The notes under the pieces: generated by a model | The model's input: the letters and a program-made list of their open reading frames with translations, nothing else | The model's database searches: none | Told to the model about the DNA's origin: nothing | NCBI GenBank assembly: GCA_037127315.1 | Contig: JBBBDQ010000346.1 | Span: 7,062,501 to 7,126,500, forward strand | Length of the DNA: 64,000 nucleotides | Direction: 5' to 3' | Origin: Ascarosepion bandense | Lineage: Eukaryota; Mollusca; Cephalopoda; Sepiida; Sepiidae | Part shown: in pieces, positions 9,891 to 20,096 of the stretch | Layout: each line of letters begins with the position of its first letter | How positions within the stretch are numbered: the first letter of the stretch is position 1 | Translations under genes and position numbers: made by a program

Positions 9891-11146
9891 GGTTATAATT
9901 CACAAAATGGCAGTACATTAGACAATATATTATACACCTGATAACAGGATCGCCTACTTCAAAGTTACTCGATCGCTGACTATCAGGCAAATATCTGCAA
10001 AAACCAGAAAACGTTTACCTCCAGCACACTTAATGAAGGGAAAAATAATCCAGGAGAGATTCAGGTGTGATAAAAAAAACGAACAAAACTAGCAAACACA
10101 CCCACAAACAAAACAGACTTCAGTTATACAATCTCTTGAACTACTGTAAGGCTCTAGGTTCCAAGTTTTCAGAAGAGGAACTTCATATTATTCAGTCTTA
10201 GCCTGGTCAATGTTTCAAGTCTTAAACAAGTGTCAATGCCTCAATCCAACTGCAGGACCTCACAATTTTTAACTACTCACCCATTACAACTAAATACACC
10301 CAACAAATTCGCCGCTTTCATGAACTCGGTGCCTACATCAAGGACACTGATCTCTCGTATATCTGGTTCTGATTAGCACTTATATATAGCAGAATATTCG
10401 TCTTTACTCAGTATCGTTTTCAGGATGAAGGTTCGGTAATCTTCGATCAAGTATCAGAGAGGATTGACAATATACTCACCGAATTTGATCATTGAAGAAT
10501 CCACCCCAATACCGGATACGACTGAGGAGCAAACAAATCTCCACGTCCTTTTTTAATATTCAGCTCAGAAAAATGCTCAACAAAACATTTACTTCTGCAT
10601 TGACATGTTAGACTAATCAGTATCCAGATTGACTCCAAACCAATGACATCCCCTGATTTACCGATTCATAGAACTTTTTTTCCTATTAGAAGGCAGACTG
10701 TGACAGCTTTCGGTCCTATATAACAGAAGATTATTATTGTTCTTTAAACAACCAGGACCCAAAACTGTTGGGCTAATCTCGGAATGGATGCTTTCTGGAA
10801 TGGAGATTTTTAGGTGCCCAAAAATATCCAACAAAAACCAGTCAGTCAGTCTTGGTTTCACCCTGAATGCGCTGTAGCCATAACTTAACGAAACCATTAC
10901 TTTCCAAATCTATCACAAGGTGTGACGTAGTCTGGCCTTTACTTCTTTCAGAACAGTCCGTCATCACTGTAAGAGAGTTCTCTAAAAAGCAAAGTACCGC
11001 TACGCGCTAGATGCCCAGGCCAAGGTTGAAACGAAACAACTTGGATCTTGCAAATTCTGGATCGCCAACCAAATTATGGTCAGAGGAAAAAGCGAATGTG
11101 TCTACTACTGTAAATGATCTCGAGGTCATATACTCCTCTTCGCTTC
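9891..11146 (+). pseudogene. Jockey-like LINE, decayed 5' part (endonuclease side)
   Basis: Multiple stops and frameshifts, but forward readings include SEEELHIIQS and FDQVSERIDNILTEF, and a TDWFLL-like stretch is seen in a shadow frame. From position and from the RT region beyond the array I infer this to be the upstream half of the same LINE. The domain identity is weak here; the assignment rests mainly on continuity with 13547-14205. It runs directly into the 40-bp array. Confidence 0.4.
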
Positions 11147-13546
11147 GATCTTTGAATCAAATTCAACGTTAGATGACAAAAGCCATGATCTTTGAATCAA
11201 ATTCATCGTTAGATGACAAAAGCCATGATCTTTGAATCAAATTCAATGTTAGATGACAAAAGCCATGATCTTTGAATCAAATTCAACGTTAGATGACAAA
11301 AGCCATGATCTTTGAATCAAATTCAACGTTAGATGACAAAAGCCATGATCTTTGAATCAAATTCAACGTTAGATGACAAAAGCCATGATCTTTGAATCAA
11401 ATTCAACGTTAGATGACAAAAGCCATGATCTTTGAATCAAATTCAACGTTAGATGACAAAAGCCATGATCTTTGAATCAAATTCATCGTTAGATGACAAA
11501 AGCCATGATCTTTGAATCAAATTCAACGTTAGATGACAAAAGCCATGATCTTTGAATCAAATTCAACGTTAGATGACAAAAGCCATGATCTTTGAATCAA
11601 ATTCAACGTTAGATGACAAAAGCCATGATCTTTGAATCAAATTCAACGTTAGATGACAAAAGCCATGATCTTTGAATCAAATTCAACGTTAGATGACAAA
11701 AGCCATGATCTTTGAATCAGATTCAACGTTAGATGACAAAAGCCATGATCTTTGAATCAAATTCAACGTTAGATGACAAAAGCCATGATCTTTGAATCAA
11801 ATTCAACGTTAGATGACAAAAGCCATGATCTTTGAATCAAATTCAACGTTAGATGACAAAAGACATGATCTTTGAATCAAATTCAACGTTAGATGACAAA
11901 AGCCATGATCTTTGAATCAAATTCATCGTTAGATGACAAAAGCCATGATCTTTGAATCAAATTCAACGTTAGATGACAAAAGCCATGATCTTTGAATCAA
12001 ATTCATCGTTAGATGACAAAAGCCATGATCTTTGAATCAAATTCAACGTTAGATGACAAAAGCCATGATCTTTGAATCAAATTCAACGTTAGATGACAAA
12101 AGCCATGATCTTTGAATCAAATTCATCGTTAGATGACAAAAGCCATGATCTTTGAATCAAATTCAACGTTAGATGACAAAAGCCATGATCTTTGAATCAA
12201 ATTCAACGTTAGATGACAAAAGCCATGATCATTGAATCAAATTCAACGTTAGATGACAAAAGCCATGATCTTTGAATCAAATTCATCGTTAGATGACAAA
12301 AGCCATGATCTTTGAATCAAATTCAACGTTAGATGACAAAAGCCATGATCTTTGAATCAAATTCAACGTTAGATGACAAAAGCCATGATCTTTGAATCAA
12401 ATTCAACGTTAGATGACAAAAGCCATGATCTTTGAATCAAATTCAACGTTAGATGACAAAAGCCATGATCTTTGAATCAAATTCAACGTTAGATGACAAA
12501 AGCCATGATCTTTGAATCAAATTCAACGTTAGATGGCAAAAGCCATGATCTTTGAATCAAATTCAACGTTAGATGACAAAAGCCATGATCTTTGAATCAA
12601 ATTCAACGTTAGATGACAAAAGCCATGATCTTTGAATCAAATTCATCGTTAGATGACAAAAGCCATGATCTTTGAATCAAATTCAACGTTAGATGACAAA
12701 AGCCATGATCTTTGAATCAAATTCAACGTTAGATGACAAAAGCCATGATCTTTGAATCAAATTCAACGTTAGATGACAAAAGCCATGATCTTTGAATCAA
12801 ATTCAACGTTAGATGACAAAAGCCATGATCTTTGAATCAAATTCAACGTTAGATGACAAAAGCCATGATCTTTGAATCAAATTCAACGTTAGATGACAAA
12901 AGCCATGATCTTTGAATCAAATTCATCGTTAGATGACAAAAGCCATGATCTTTGAATCAAATTCAACGTTAGATGACAAAAGCCATGATCTTTGAATCAA
13001 ATTCATCGTTAGATGACAAAAGCCATGATCTTTGAATCAAATTCAACGTTAGATGACAAAAGCCATGATCTTTGAATCAAATTCAACGTTAGATGACAAA
13101 AGCCATGATCTTTGAATCAAATTCATCGTTAGATGACAAAAGCCATGATCTTTGAATCAAATTCAACGTTAGATGACAAAAGCCATGATCTTTGAATCAA
13201 ATTCAACGTTAGATGACAAAAGCCATGATCTTTGAATCAAATTCATCGTTAGATGACAAAAGCCATGATCTTTGAATCAAATTCAACGTTAGATGACAAA
13301 AGCCATGATCTTTGAATCAAATTCAACGTTAGATGACAAAAGCCATGATCTTTGAATCAAATTCATCGTTAGATGACAAAAGCCATGATCTTTGAATCAA
13401 ATTCAACGTTAGATGACAAAAGCCATGATCTTTGAATCAAATTCATCGTTAGATGACAAAAGCCATGATCTTTGAATCAAATTCAACGTTAGATGACAAA
13501 AGCCATGATCTTTGAATCAAATTCAACGTTAGATGACAAAAGCCAT
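11147..13546. repeat. 40-bp minisatellite, exactly 60 copies, derived from LINE ORF2
   Basis: The unit begins GATCTTTGAATCAAATTCAA and continues CGTTAGATGACAAAAGCCAT. The array is 2400 bp with almost no indels. Most units are identical; position 20 is A or T, and there are only a few private changes (units 3, 15, 18, 28, 35). T occurs in units 2, 9, 20, 22, 25, 29, 38, 45, 47, 50, 53, 56 and 58. In one frame a unit reads IFESNSTLDDKSH, which flows into the LINE reading HALHNFLLFTDHI just after the array. The repeat therefore arose inside the LINE linker between endonuclease and RT. Because 40 is not a multiple of 3, the array itself is not open. Confidence 0.95.
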
Positions 13547-14206
13547 GCTCTCCACAACTTCCTACTTTTTACTGATCACATTCTCGCCAATATATTTATT
13601 TCATTAAGAGAAGTCGCTAGACATATCAAAAGCCTCGACCAAGAAGAATACACTGACCCAAACAAAATTCCAGTGATTTTTTTAAAAATATCAACCCAAA
13701 ATTACATCTGATCCTAGCAAAGTTATTTAACCGCTGCTTGCTCCCAAGTATGTGAAAGGTTGGAATCTCATGTCAGATTTTCGAAAACGTGTCCTTTCTC
13801 TCCCATTATAGACCAGTTATTATCATCAGTATAATCAGTAAACATTTTGAGACCTTCATCTACAAAAAGTTCGTCGAGCGCCTAGATAGAAACAACCACA
13901 TCCAACGAGTAGTATGGGTTTCAATTTGTTCGATCCTCTGCTGATGTTCTACCTCCCATTATACACAAAATTAGTAGATCCCTTGACGACTCACACAGCA
14001 TAGCATCAGATATCTCGAAGTCCTTTGACAAGGTGCAGCACAAATGTTTGCGACACAAGCTCCCAAGCTAAGTAATCACTAGAAGAGATTTTTTCTATTA
14101 TATATTACTCCGTAAGTGTTAGATACCTAAAGGTGTTTATTAACGGCCAGTCAATACAGGCGTCCCCAGAAGTCACTTCTCGGAACAACCATCTTTCTGA
14201 TGTACA
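13547..14206 (+). pseudogene. Jockey-like LINE, RT region after the minisatellite
   Basis: Forward frames read LREVARHIKSLDQEEY, DPNKIPVIFLKIS, later a YGFQFVRSSADVLP stretch and DISKSFDKVQHKC. These are the linker and the first RT blocks (RSTADVL and DISKAFDKVWH in intact elements). Several frameshifts and stops show it is dead. It ends where Helitron copy 3 begins at 14207, so the YADD-like block is missing. Confidence 0.75.
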
Positions 14207-14637
14207 CCTAAACTTATTTATAGATGGAACTTTGTCTCTGTGTGTGTCTGTGTGTGTCCGTTACCTATAGACTCCGAAACGGCTGAACCGATTTTCTTGA
14301 AAATTTATACAGTTGTACTCTAAGCGTCTGCGAGTGTTCTTAGCTAGGTTTTGTGTCGAGGTACCCCCGATAAATATCGAAAAATCGGGTTATAGCAGGA
14401 GTGGCCCATTTTTATTCAAATTTGAAACCATCATAGACAAAGAAATAAGAAACGATAATCAGAAAGATGTTTGTGTGTGTCTGTTTATCTGCCTGTATGT
14501 CTGTATTTTTTTCAGCCCTTTTATTTTAGCTTTTGCTTCGGGTTTGGCTCTAAGTAGGTATAATTGTAGTTCATAGTCTCAGCCATCATACCATTTACTC
14601 AGAGGACTTATTTAGCCTTCAAAATTCAGTTTACGAT
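14207..14637 (+). mobile_element. non-autonomous Helitron, copy 3 (3'-truncated)
   Basis: Starts CCTAAACTTATTTATAGATG after A (TC mutated to CC). It shares CCTATAGACTCCGAAACGGC and CGAGTGTTCTTAGCTAGG-type blocks with the other copies, as well as the internal block TTTTAGCTTTTGCTT ... AGGTATAATTGTAGTT. It stops at about 14637 (CAGTTTACGA) without the terminal hairpin. It is inserted into, or truncates, the LINE. Confidence 0.65.
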
Positions 14638-14868
14638 GAAAAAGGATATATAGGGAACTGAATCAGAGAGATGGTTGGAGCAATAGATCAGCGGTAATCA
14701 GAAAAAATGGGAGATTGGAATTAGATGCCATTTGGCGAAAAGCAGATGGAAAGCGGATAATCATCTAGAAGACGGTAATCTTAGCCGTTTCCTTACAAGG
14801 ATACATTTGGCACTCATTAACCGAGCAGCCAGTGCTATCGTTGGTTGAAAGTTATATTTCTCTTAAAA
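14638..14868. other. no recognised feature
   Basis: Short stretch without an identifiable gene or repeat. Confidence 0.3.
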
Positions 14869-15072
14869 CTGACTGGGCAGAAGATTATCCCGCAGTAGGT
14901 TGCCATTGCTTTCTGCGGTAGACTGGTTGACAGCCAAGGCTATAGAACCCAATCTGTACTATTATTTAACCCATAACTGGATAGAAGAGACGAATTAATA
15001 CATTTCCCAAGGGTTTTCGAGACATGATCGCCCAAAGCGTGTATCACGTATGGCTTTCAACTGACTGACTCT
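14869..15072. mobile_element. rearranged SINE-A pieces (head-to-head)
   Basis: 14869-15015 is SINE-A body on the minus strand (CTGACTGGGCAGAAG ... CATTTCCCAAGGG). It joins directly to 15016-15072, the SINE-A 3' end on the plus strand (TCGAGACATGATCGCCC ... CAACTGACTGACT). The inverted join suggests recombination or an inverted retroposition event. Confidence 0.6.
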
Positions 15073-15118
15073 TAAAACATTTTTCCAGGAAAATAGGCTT
15101 CTTAAGTATTGCTAACTA

Positions 15119-15423
15119 TATGCATTGTGGTGTAGTGGATATCGACTCGGAACGACAACTCTGGGAGCCGAGTTCGAATTCTAGTTGAATTCCTTGCATT
15201 CACTTACGCACAAATACCCTTGGGAAAGGTATTAATCCATTTCTTCCCTCCAGTTATGGGTTAAATAACAGGACAGATTGGGTTCTATAGCCTTGGTTGG
15301 CAACCAATCTACCGCAGAAAGAAATGGCAACCTATTGCGGGATAATCTTCTGCCCAGTCAGTCATGTCTCTTTCGAGACATGATCGCCCAAGTGTGTTTC
15401 ACGTATGGCACTTAACTGACTGA
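15119..15423 (+). mobile_element. SINE-A, near full-length copy
   Basis: About 305 bp. The head has A-box-like TGGTGTAGTGGATATCGAC and B-box-like GAGTTCGAATTCTAG. The body runs through ATTCACTTACGCACAAATAC, CTTGGGAAAGGTATTAATCC, CCGCAGAAAGAAATGGCAAC and GGGATAATCTTCTGCCCAG, to the tail CACTTAACTGACTGA. This is a good reference copy for the family in this window. There is no poly-A tail; the end is a CTGA-type simple repeat. Confidence 0.75.
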
Positions 15424-16611
15424 AGTATTGTTAGTCGTTATCAACCTTTCCTGTATTGATGTTGGTTTCCTATCTAATCTTTTATTTGAAGTTGTGTGGA
15501 ATGTCAGCGTCTTCATTATGTAATTATTTTCTCTTCGGGTTACGTGGTATCCATTTTAGTTGTTGCTGTTTTTGAAAGTTCTCAAGTAATGTGGTTTCTG
15601 TTATTTAAAACAGATATTTGTTATTCTGTATCGAGAGTCCACAGTGTGGGAAGAACTTTTGTCTTCGCCTAGACCAATGGATTCAACTTGTTTAAAGCAA
15701 TTTTTAACCATTGATTTTTTTAACGTGGTTGTATATAGCTGACAATTTAATTATTTCTAAAATTGTTTGGCGCCATGCATGACTTCAAAAGTCGAGATCT
15801 GAGGATATTTAAGTACACGACTCAAATTTTCAAGTTAGTGTTTTTGTTTAAAGAACTGAAATTTAGACGTTTTTTTATCCGTTTTCTGACTGGATTCCTC
15901 AGGATGAGACTGTAGAAGTCATAATATCTCTTCGGCTCGAACCAAAATAAAAGATATATTAACTAAGACGATATTTCTTTTTAAGAACAGCGAAATAAGA
16001 ACAATTCATCCTAGAAAATTAAATAAATGATTAAGTTCGAAATTAGTAAAACAGTATTATTATTGTTGTTGTTGTTGGATCGCCGAGGTGAATACGATAA
16101 ACAGAGAACGTGTGCTGCGGTTATTCAGCATAATATCCGGTGCTAAACAGATATATACAGATCAGTACAATAATTACAGTGACAGATAAGACATAACTTA
16201 CAACACAGAGAGAAGAGGTTTAGGTCGCAATAGTCACCGAAGAAATCAGTCCGAGTGACACTCGAATATTACGCTTCGAATGCTATTATTCTTTACTTAA
16301 ATAGACCATTTCAGATCATGGGCCATTTCACAATTGAGAGTGCTTCAGGGGTATCAGCCACTCTGCAACAATTATTATAAGTGCCGTGTTCCTTTAGGAT
16401 ATGGGGGATCATAGTTCTCCTCAACTTCTTATCCTCTGTGACCCTTAGCAATGTTTTTCTTATTGCTAAGCCTCTCGACTCATGCTTATCAGATAAGGTG
16501 TTTGCTACCTTCCCCTACTTCTCTTGTCTTCGATATTCCTGGTGAGGGTTTAGTTTTCCAAGCCCTCCTTCTTCCGTGTGTGCCAATATTGCTATTTACT
16601 AAGCAGAACTT
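15424..16611. other. no recognised gene; possible LTR-like DNA
   Basis: Contains a short (TTG)n near 16062. The 16080-16600 stretch is less AT-rich and may be retroelement debris, but no boundary or ORF is convincing. Confidence 0.3.
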
Positions 16612-16737
16612 ATATGTGGCACAAGATCAAAAGTATGGAGCATCCAGGGAGGATCGAACTCATCACTGAGTCATAACTTATATAGTGATACAAGAACGTC
16701 AAAGCAACCAAATATATATTCTGTACGTCGAAGTACC
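16612..16737 (-). mobile_element. SINE-P copy (tRNA-derived), minus strand
   Basis: Plus-strand TGGCACAAGATCAAAAGTAT, GGATCGAACTC and CGTCGAAGTACC match the copies at 45269-45373 and 45422-45545. On the minus strand the layout is GGTACTTCGACG..., a tRNA-like A region, then B-box-like GAGTTCGATCC and an end in CTTGTGCCA. Note the decayed middle. Confidence 0.5.
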
Positions 16738-16978
16738 GAAATATTACAAATATATAAGCAATATGAAGTGCCCGAACATAATGTTTTGTAAGCAAAGATA
16801 GAAAGAGAGAAAGAAGAAAAAAAAGTATGAGAAAAAAAAGAAGAAAGAAAAGAAAAGAAAAGAAAGAAAAGAAAAGAAAGAAAATAAAGAGAGGGAAAGA
16901 ATAGAATATTCTAAAGATTTCACCATAACTAATATATATAGAATATGAAGAGCTTAAAAATATGTACATGGACCAGCA

Positions 16979-17027
<49 letters not shown>

Positions 17028-17051
17028 AACAGACTTATATTCGTAAAGAAC

Positions 17052-17117
<66 letters not shown>

Positions 17118-17394
17118 GGGTCGTTCCCAATATTACTAGGAAAAATCTCTATGAGACTCGAAAAATGCTAGAGGAATAGAAAATCCTGAGAAGAGTTAAA
17201 ACCATCTAAATAATAGTATAGCTGGAAACAGATGGAGTAATAAAAACAAAAATTGTGTTGGAGTATTGAAGAAACTCGTAACTTAATCTCCCGTATTGGC
17301 CAGCAGTGGTTTCTGGTATGAAAACCTAATGATCAAAGAACAATAATATTAATAGTAGTAACTATAACAGTGATTGACAATTTCCACAAAATTC
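16738..17394. repeat. purine-rich tract and two (GATA)n microsatellites
   Basis: An AG-rich run lies at 16795-16900. (GATA)n runs lie at about 16980-17027 and 17052-17116, separated by 24 bp. The long open frames here on the minus strand are low-complexity artefacts (F/S/L only). Confidence 0.85.
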
Positions 17395-17870
17395 TCGGAT
17401 CAAAGGAAAATCTCTTGTGGAATCTTTCACGTAAACCTTTCTACCCTTTTCATAAATATAGATTGTGCCTGCAAAGAAGCTTTTAACCAATCAACACCTT
17501 TTTTTAGTATATTTAACTTTTGATTGGTCGAGCCGCTACGAAAACTTATTTTCCCGCCAGGGCTCTTGGATCCACATTTGGAGATCAAAAATGATATAAA
17601 AACGGGAGCGCGATCACTTCAACATCAGTCAGAACTTCAAACTCCAACGAAATATCACACGACTCCACGCATGTCTCTTCGCTGACCCAACGACTCTAAA
17701 AGAATTCTCAACAAAATTCCTTCGAGAACTTTCAATCGAACGCGTGAAATTATCAACAGAACAAATTACTTTAAAAGTGATATTTTCTCTCACTACAAAC
17801 TAATTGTTTCCTCATTCAATAGCAATTAAAGGTAAATAACTCTTAACTTCTCAAGTTCAATTTTAAACTA
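17395..17870 (+). repeat. LTR-like repeat H, copy 1
   Basis: Shares ordered blocks with 49150-49600 (GTGGAATCTTTCACGTAAAC vs tAGAATCTTcCACacAAAC; AACCAATCA; TTGGTCGAG; AATAACTC). It contains a TATA-like GATATAAAAACGGGAGCG at about 17592, followed by a C/A-rich leader, as in an LTR promoter. Boundaries are not resolved. Confidence 0.4.
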
Positions 17871-17894
17871 TAACATATGTACACATGCGGCCGT

Positions 17895-19165
17895 TGGAAG
17901 CTGGTTAATGTTTCTTTGATTCGACCTTGTGTCATACTTAACCGAACTCCCTACAGCTTACAAGTTTTATCCAGAATTGTCTGAAGGTTTTCATCAGAAG
18001 GTTGGTTGTTGGCAGGTCGGAATATATGGAATTGTGTGGAATAGTGTAAGAATAAAAATATACATTTTGCATTGAAAACAGAAATTTATTAAAAGGAAAG
18101 AATAACAAGAATTCGTAGAAATTAATGTTCAGTTAGAAAGTTTAGGGTATCTAGAATTGTAGAAAATGTTCGTAGTAGTAATGTAGGTATTTAAAGTCTT
18201 TGTTCCTTCCTCTTTTTGGTAGGTCGCGACAGGTTGAGAGAGAGAGAGCGCGAGAGCAAAACAAGTTAAGAAGTTGTATTTAACGCATCCATTTTTTTTC
18301 TCTCTGGCAAGGTGGAGCGAAAAAGAAAAAAAGAAAATTGGAAGTAGAGGTCGAATGAAATTGTGACGTGCCCTGCGTCCAGGTTGACTTCTTGAATTTT
18401 CTTTCGTTACATTGCCACGAGGTCCTCAGCTAACTGCTCCCATATCGGACTGCCTTTGACAGATTGGCGACGTGGTTTAAATAGTGAAACTTCTCATTAT
18501 GCCGGCTCCAACGAGCCTTCTCGCATCTAGGTGTAAAAATACGTCATATATGAATTTGCTGTTTTTAATGCAATCAGGATTCGGGATTTTACTTTTCGTA
18601 CTGACTTGTGAATAGTCATTTGAATCCACTTTTGCAGATGCGCAATTTTACTTTGGATTTTTCAAAAATGCTTTTAGTCGTGGCCTGGGTTTTTGCAAAA
18701 TGTTTTTAGTTTTTAATTTCTTAACTCACTACACACACACACTAACGTTTGAACTAACATTTACCTTAAACTACACTTGTTTAATACGTGTATTTTAATT
18801 TTATTCTCAATTGCAAAATACGAACTCTGCTTCAACAAATCTTCGCATGAAGATTCCTACGAACATTCTTCTTGTTGTCACGATATTTCATATCTGCATT
18901 GACCATCCTTGTATATTTAATTGTATGTATAAACTTCTTATTTGTTAAATGTCTTCAACTACCGTCTTGTTGATTCCTTGAATATTCTTTGAATCAAATA
19001 GTTGTGGGATATTTTTGAATGAATACGCCTTGAAATATTGACTGCAAATTTTCTTTCTGATACTTTACTTAAATGCTAACACATCCCCCAACACTTTTGT
19101 TTTTATGAAAAGAGGAAAAACTTGAATATTGTCATTCCACTGGCGAATGAACCGAGTGCCTCTCA
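17895..19165 (+). repeat. LTR-like repeat F, copy 1
   Basis: Matches 31370-32560 in the same order (TAAAGTCTTTGTTCCTT, ACAGGTTGAGAGA, GTGACGTGCCCTG, CTTCTTGAATTTTCT, GTGGTTTAAATAGT, ATGCCGGCTCCA). Its first 225 bp match 39075-39330 in reverse. No ORF is present. It could be a long LTR or a large non-autonomous element. It ends close to the gypsy element at 19264. Confidence 0.5.
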
Positions 19166-19267
19166 CGTGTGAACTACCTTACAGAACTCAGACGACAATA
19201 GCGGGCACTGAATGGCGGATTAAATAAAAACTAGAAGTCGCCAAAAAGAAGAACAACAACAGCAGCA

Positions 19268-20059
19268 TGTAGGGGATTTGGTATTTGTTGGGTTGTATGT
19301 GCTTCCGTATTTTACGGGTCTGGCTCTCTAGATTATTTCCCCCACAAATACAACACTCTGTTTTACAATTGCGCAAAGTGAAAGGAATAATTCACAACGG
19401 ACATTAAACAACAAACAATTTATTATGTGAAAAATAAAATGGTACGTGGAAACAAATAAAATACATGATACGAAAATTGCCTTTTGGGAAATAAAACTTG
19501 GCAAGAAGTTAAATTTGTTCAAAGATGTGTATAAGTTTACATTAGCAGAGTCCGTAAATAAGTCTTTCCTACTTACATTTAGTTCATTTCAGGTGGCGAC
19601 AGCGTGTCGCGTTGCTGAAAGAAAGTTCGTCGGATTTTTCTTTTCAAGGTCCTCGGAGCTAGGTCATGAACTTTGGCGTGGAAGAAATAACTTGGCCGGC
19701 AAAGTATCGGTGGCATGCGGACTTAATGGCTAGCTTGGTGACTGACCTTTTTTTTCTAACTGTGTGTATTATATACATTAATAGGGGATCAAAGAATCTT
19801 CCTGACATTAGGGTGTGAAAACATTTATTGACCAATCAGATTTATTATTTTACTATTTGTTTTGGGGCCTAAATATTTTTGTGTTAATTTACTTCCGATC
19901 CTATTTTTCTAGAATGTTCTTATTCTAAGTTTTTAGCTGATTGGTTGAGAAATATAAAAATGTAATCTAAATTCTACTGCCGTTTTGATCCAATTTTTCT
20001 AGAATGTTTTATTTGATTTCCAGTTGCTTATTTTAATAGAAAAAAAAATGTATCCCATA
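19268..20059 (-). repeat. gypsy 3' LTR (left on plus strand)
   Basis: Plus strand starts TGTAGGGGATTTGG and ends GTATCCCATA. It differs from the other LTR at, for example, 19593 (C vs T), about 19691 (A vs G) and about 19801 (T vs A). Confidence 0.9.
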
Positions 20060-20078
20060 TACCCCCCCCGCAGATTGA
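20060..20078 (-). promoter_or_regulatory. polypurine tract of the gypsy element
   Basis: On the minus strand CTGCGGGGGGGGTATA abuts the 3' LTR. A purine run at this spot primes plus-strand cDNA in LTR retroelements. Confidence 0.7.
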
Positions 20079-20096
20079 TAAATATGGAAGTATTTA

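Noticed and set aside
11147..13546. CRISPR-like array
   Set aside because: Units are contiguous 40-mers with no unique spacers, in an animal genome and inside a LINE. It is a minisatellite.
16610..16969. 119-codon minus-strand frame resembling a membrane protein
   Set aside because: It is made of an AG-rich low-complexity run plus a SINE and has almost only F, S, L, I and Y residues. No gene support.
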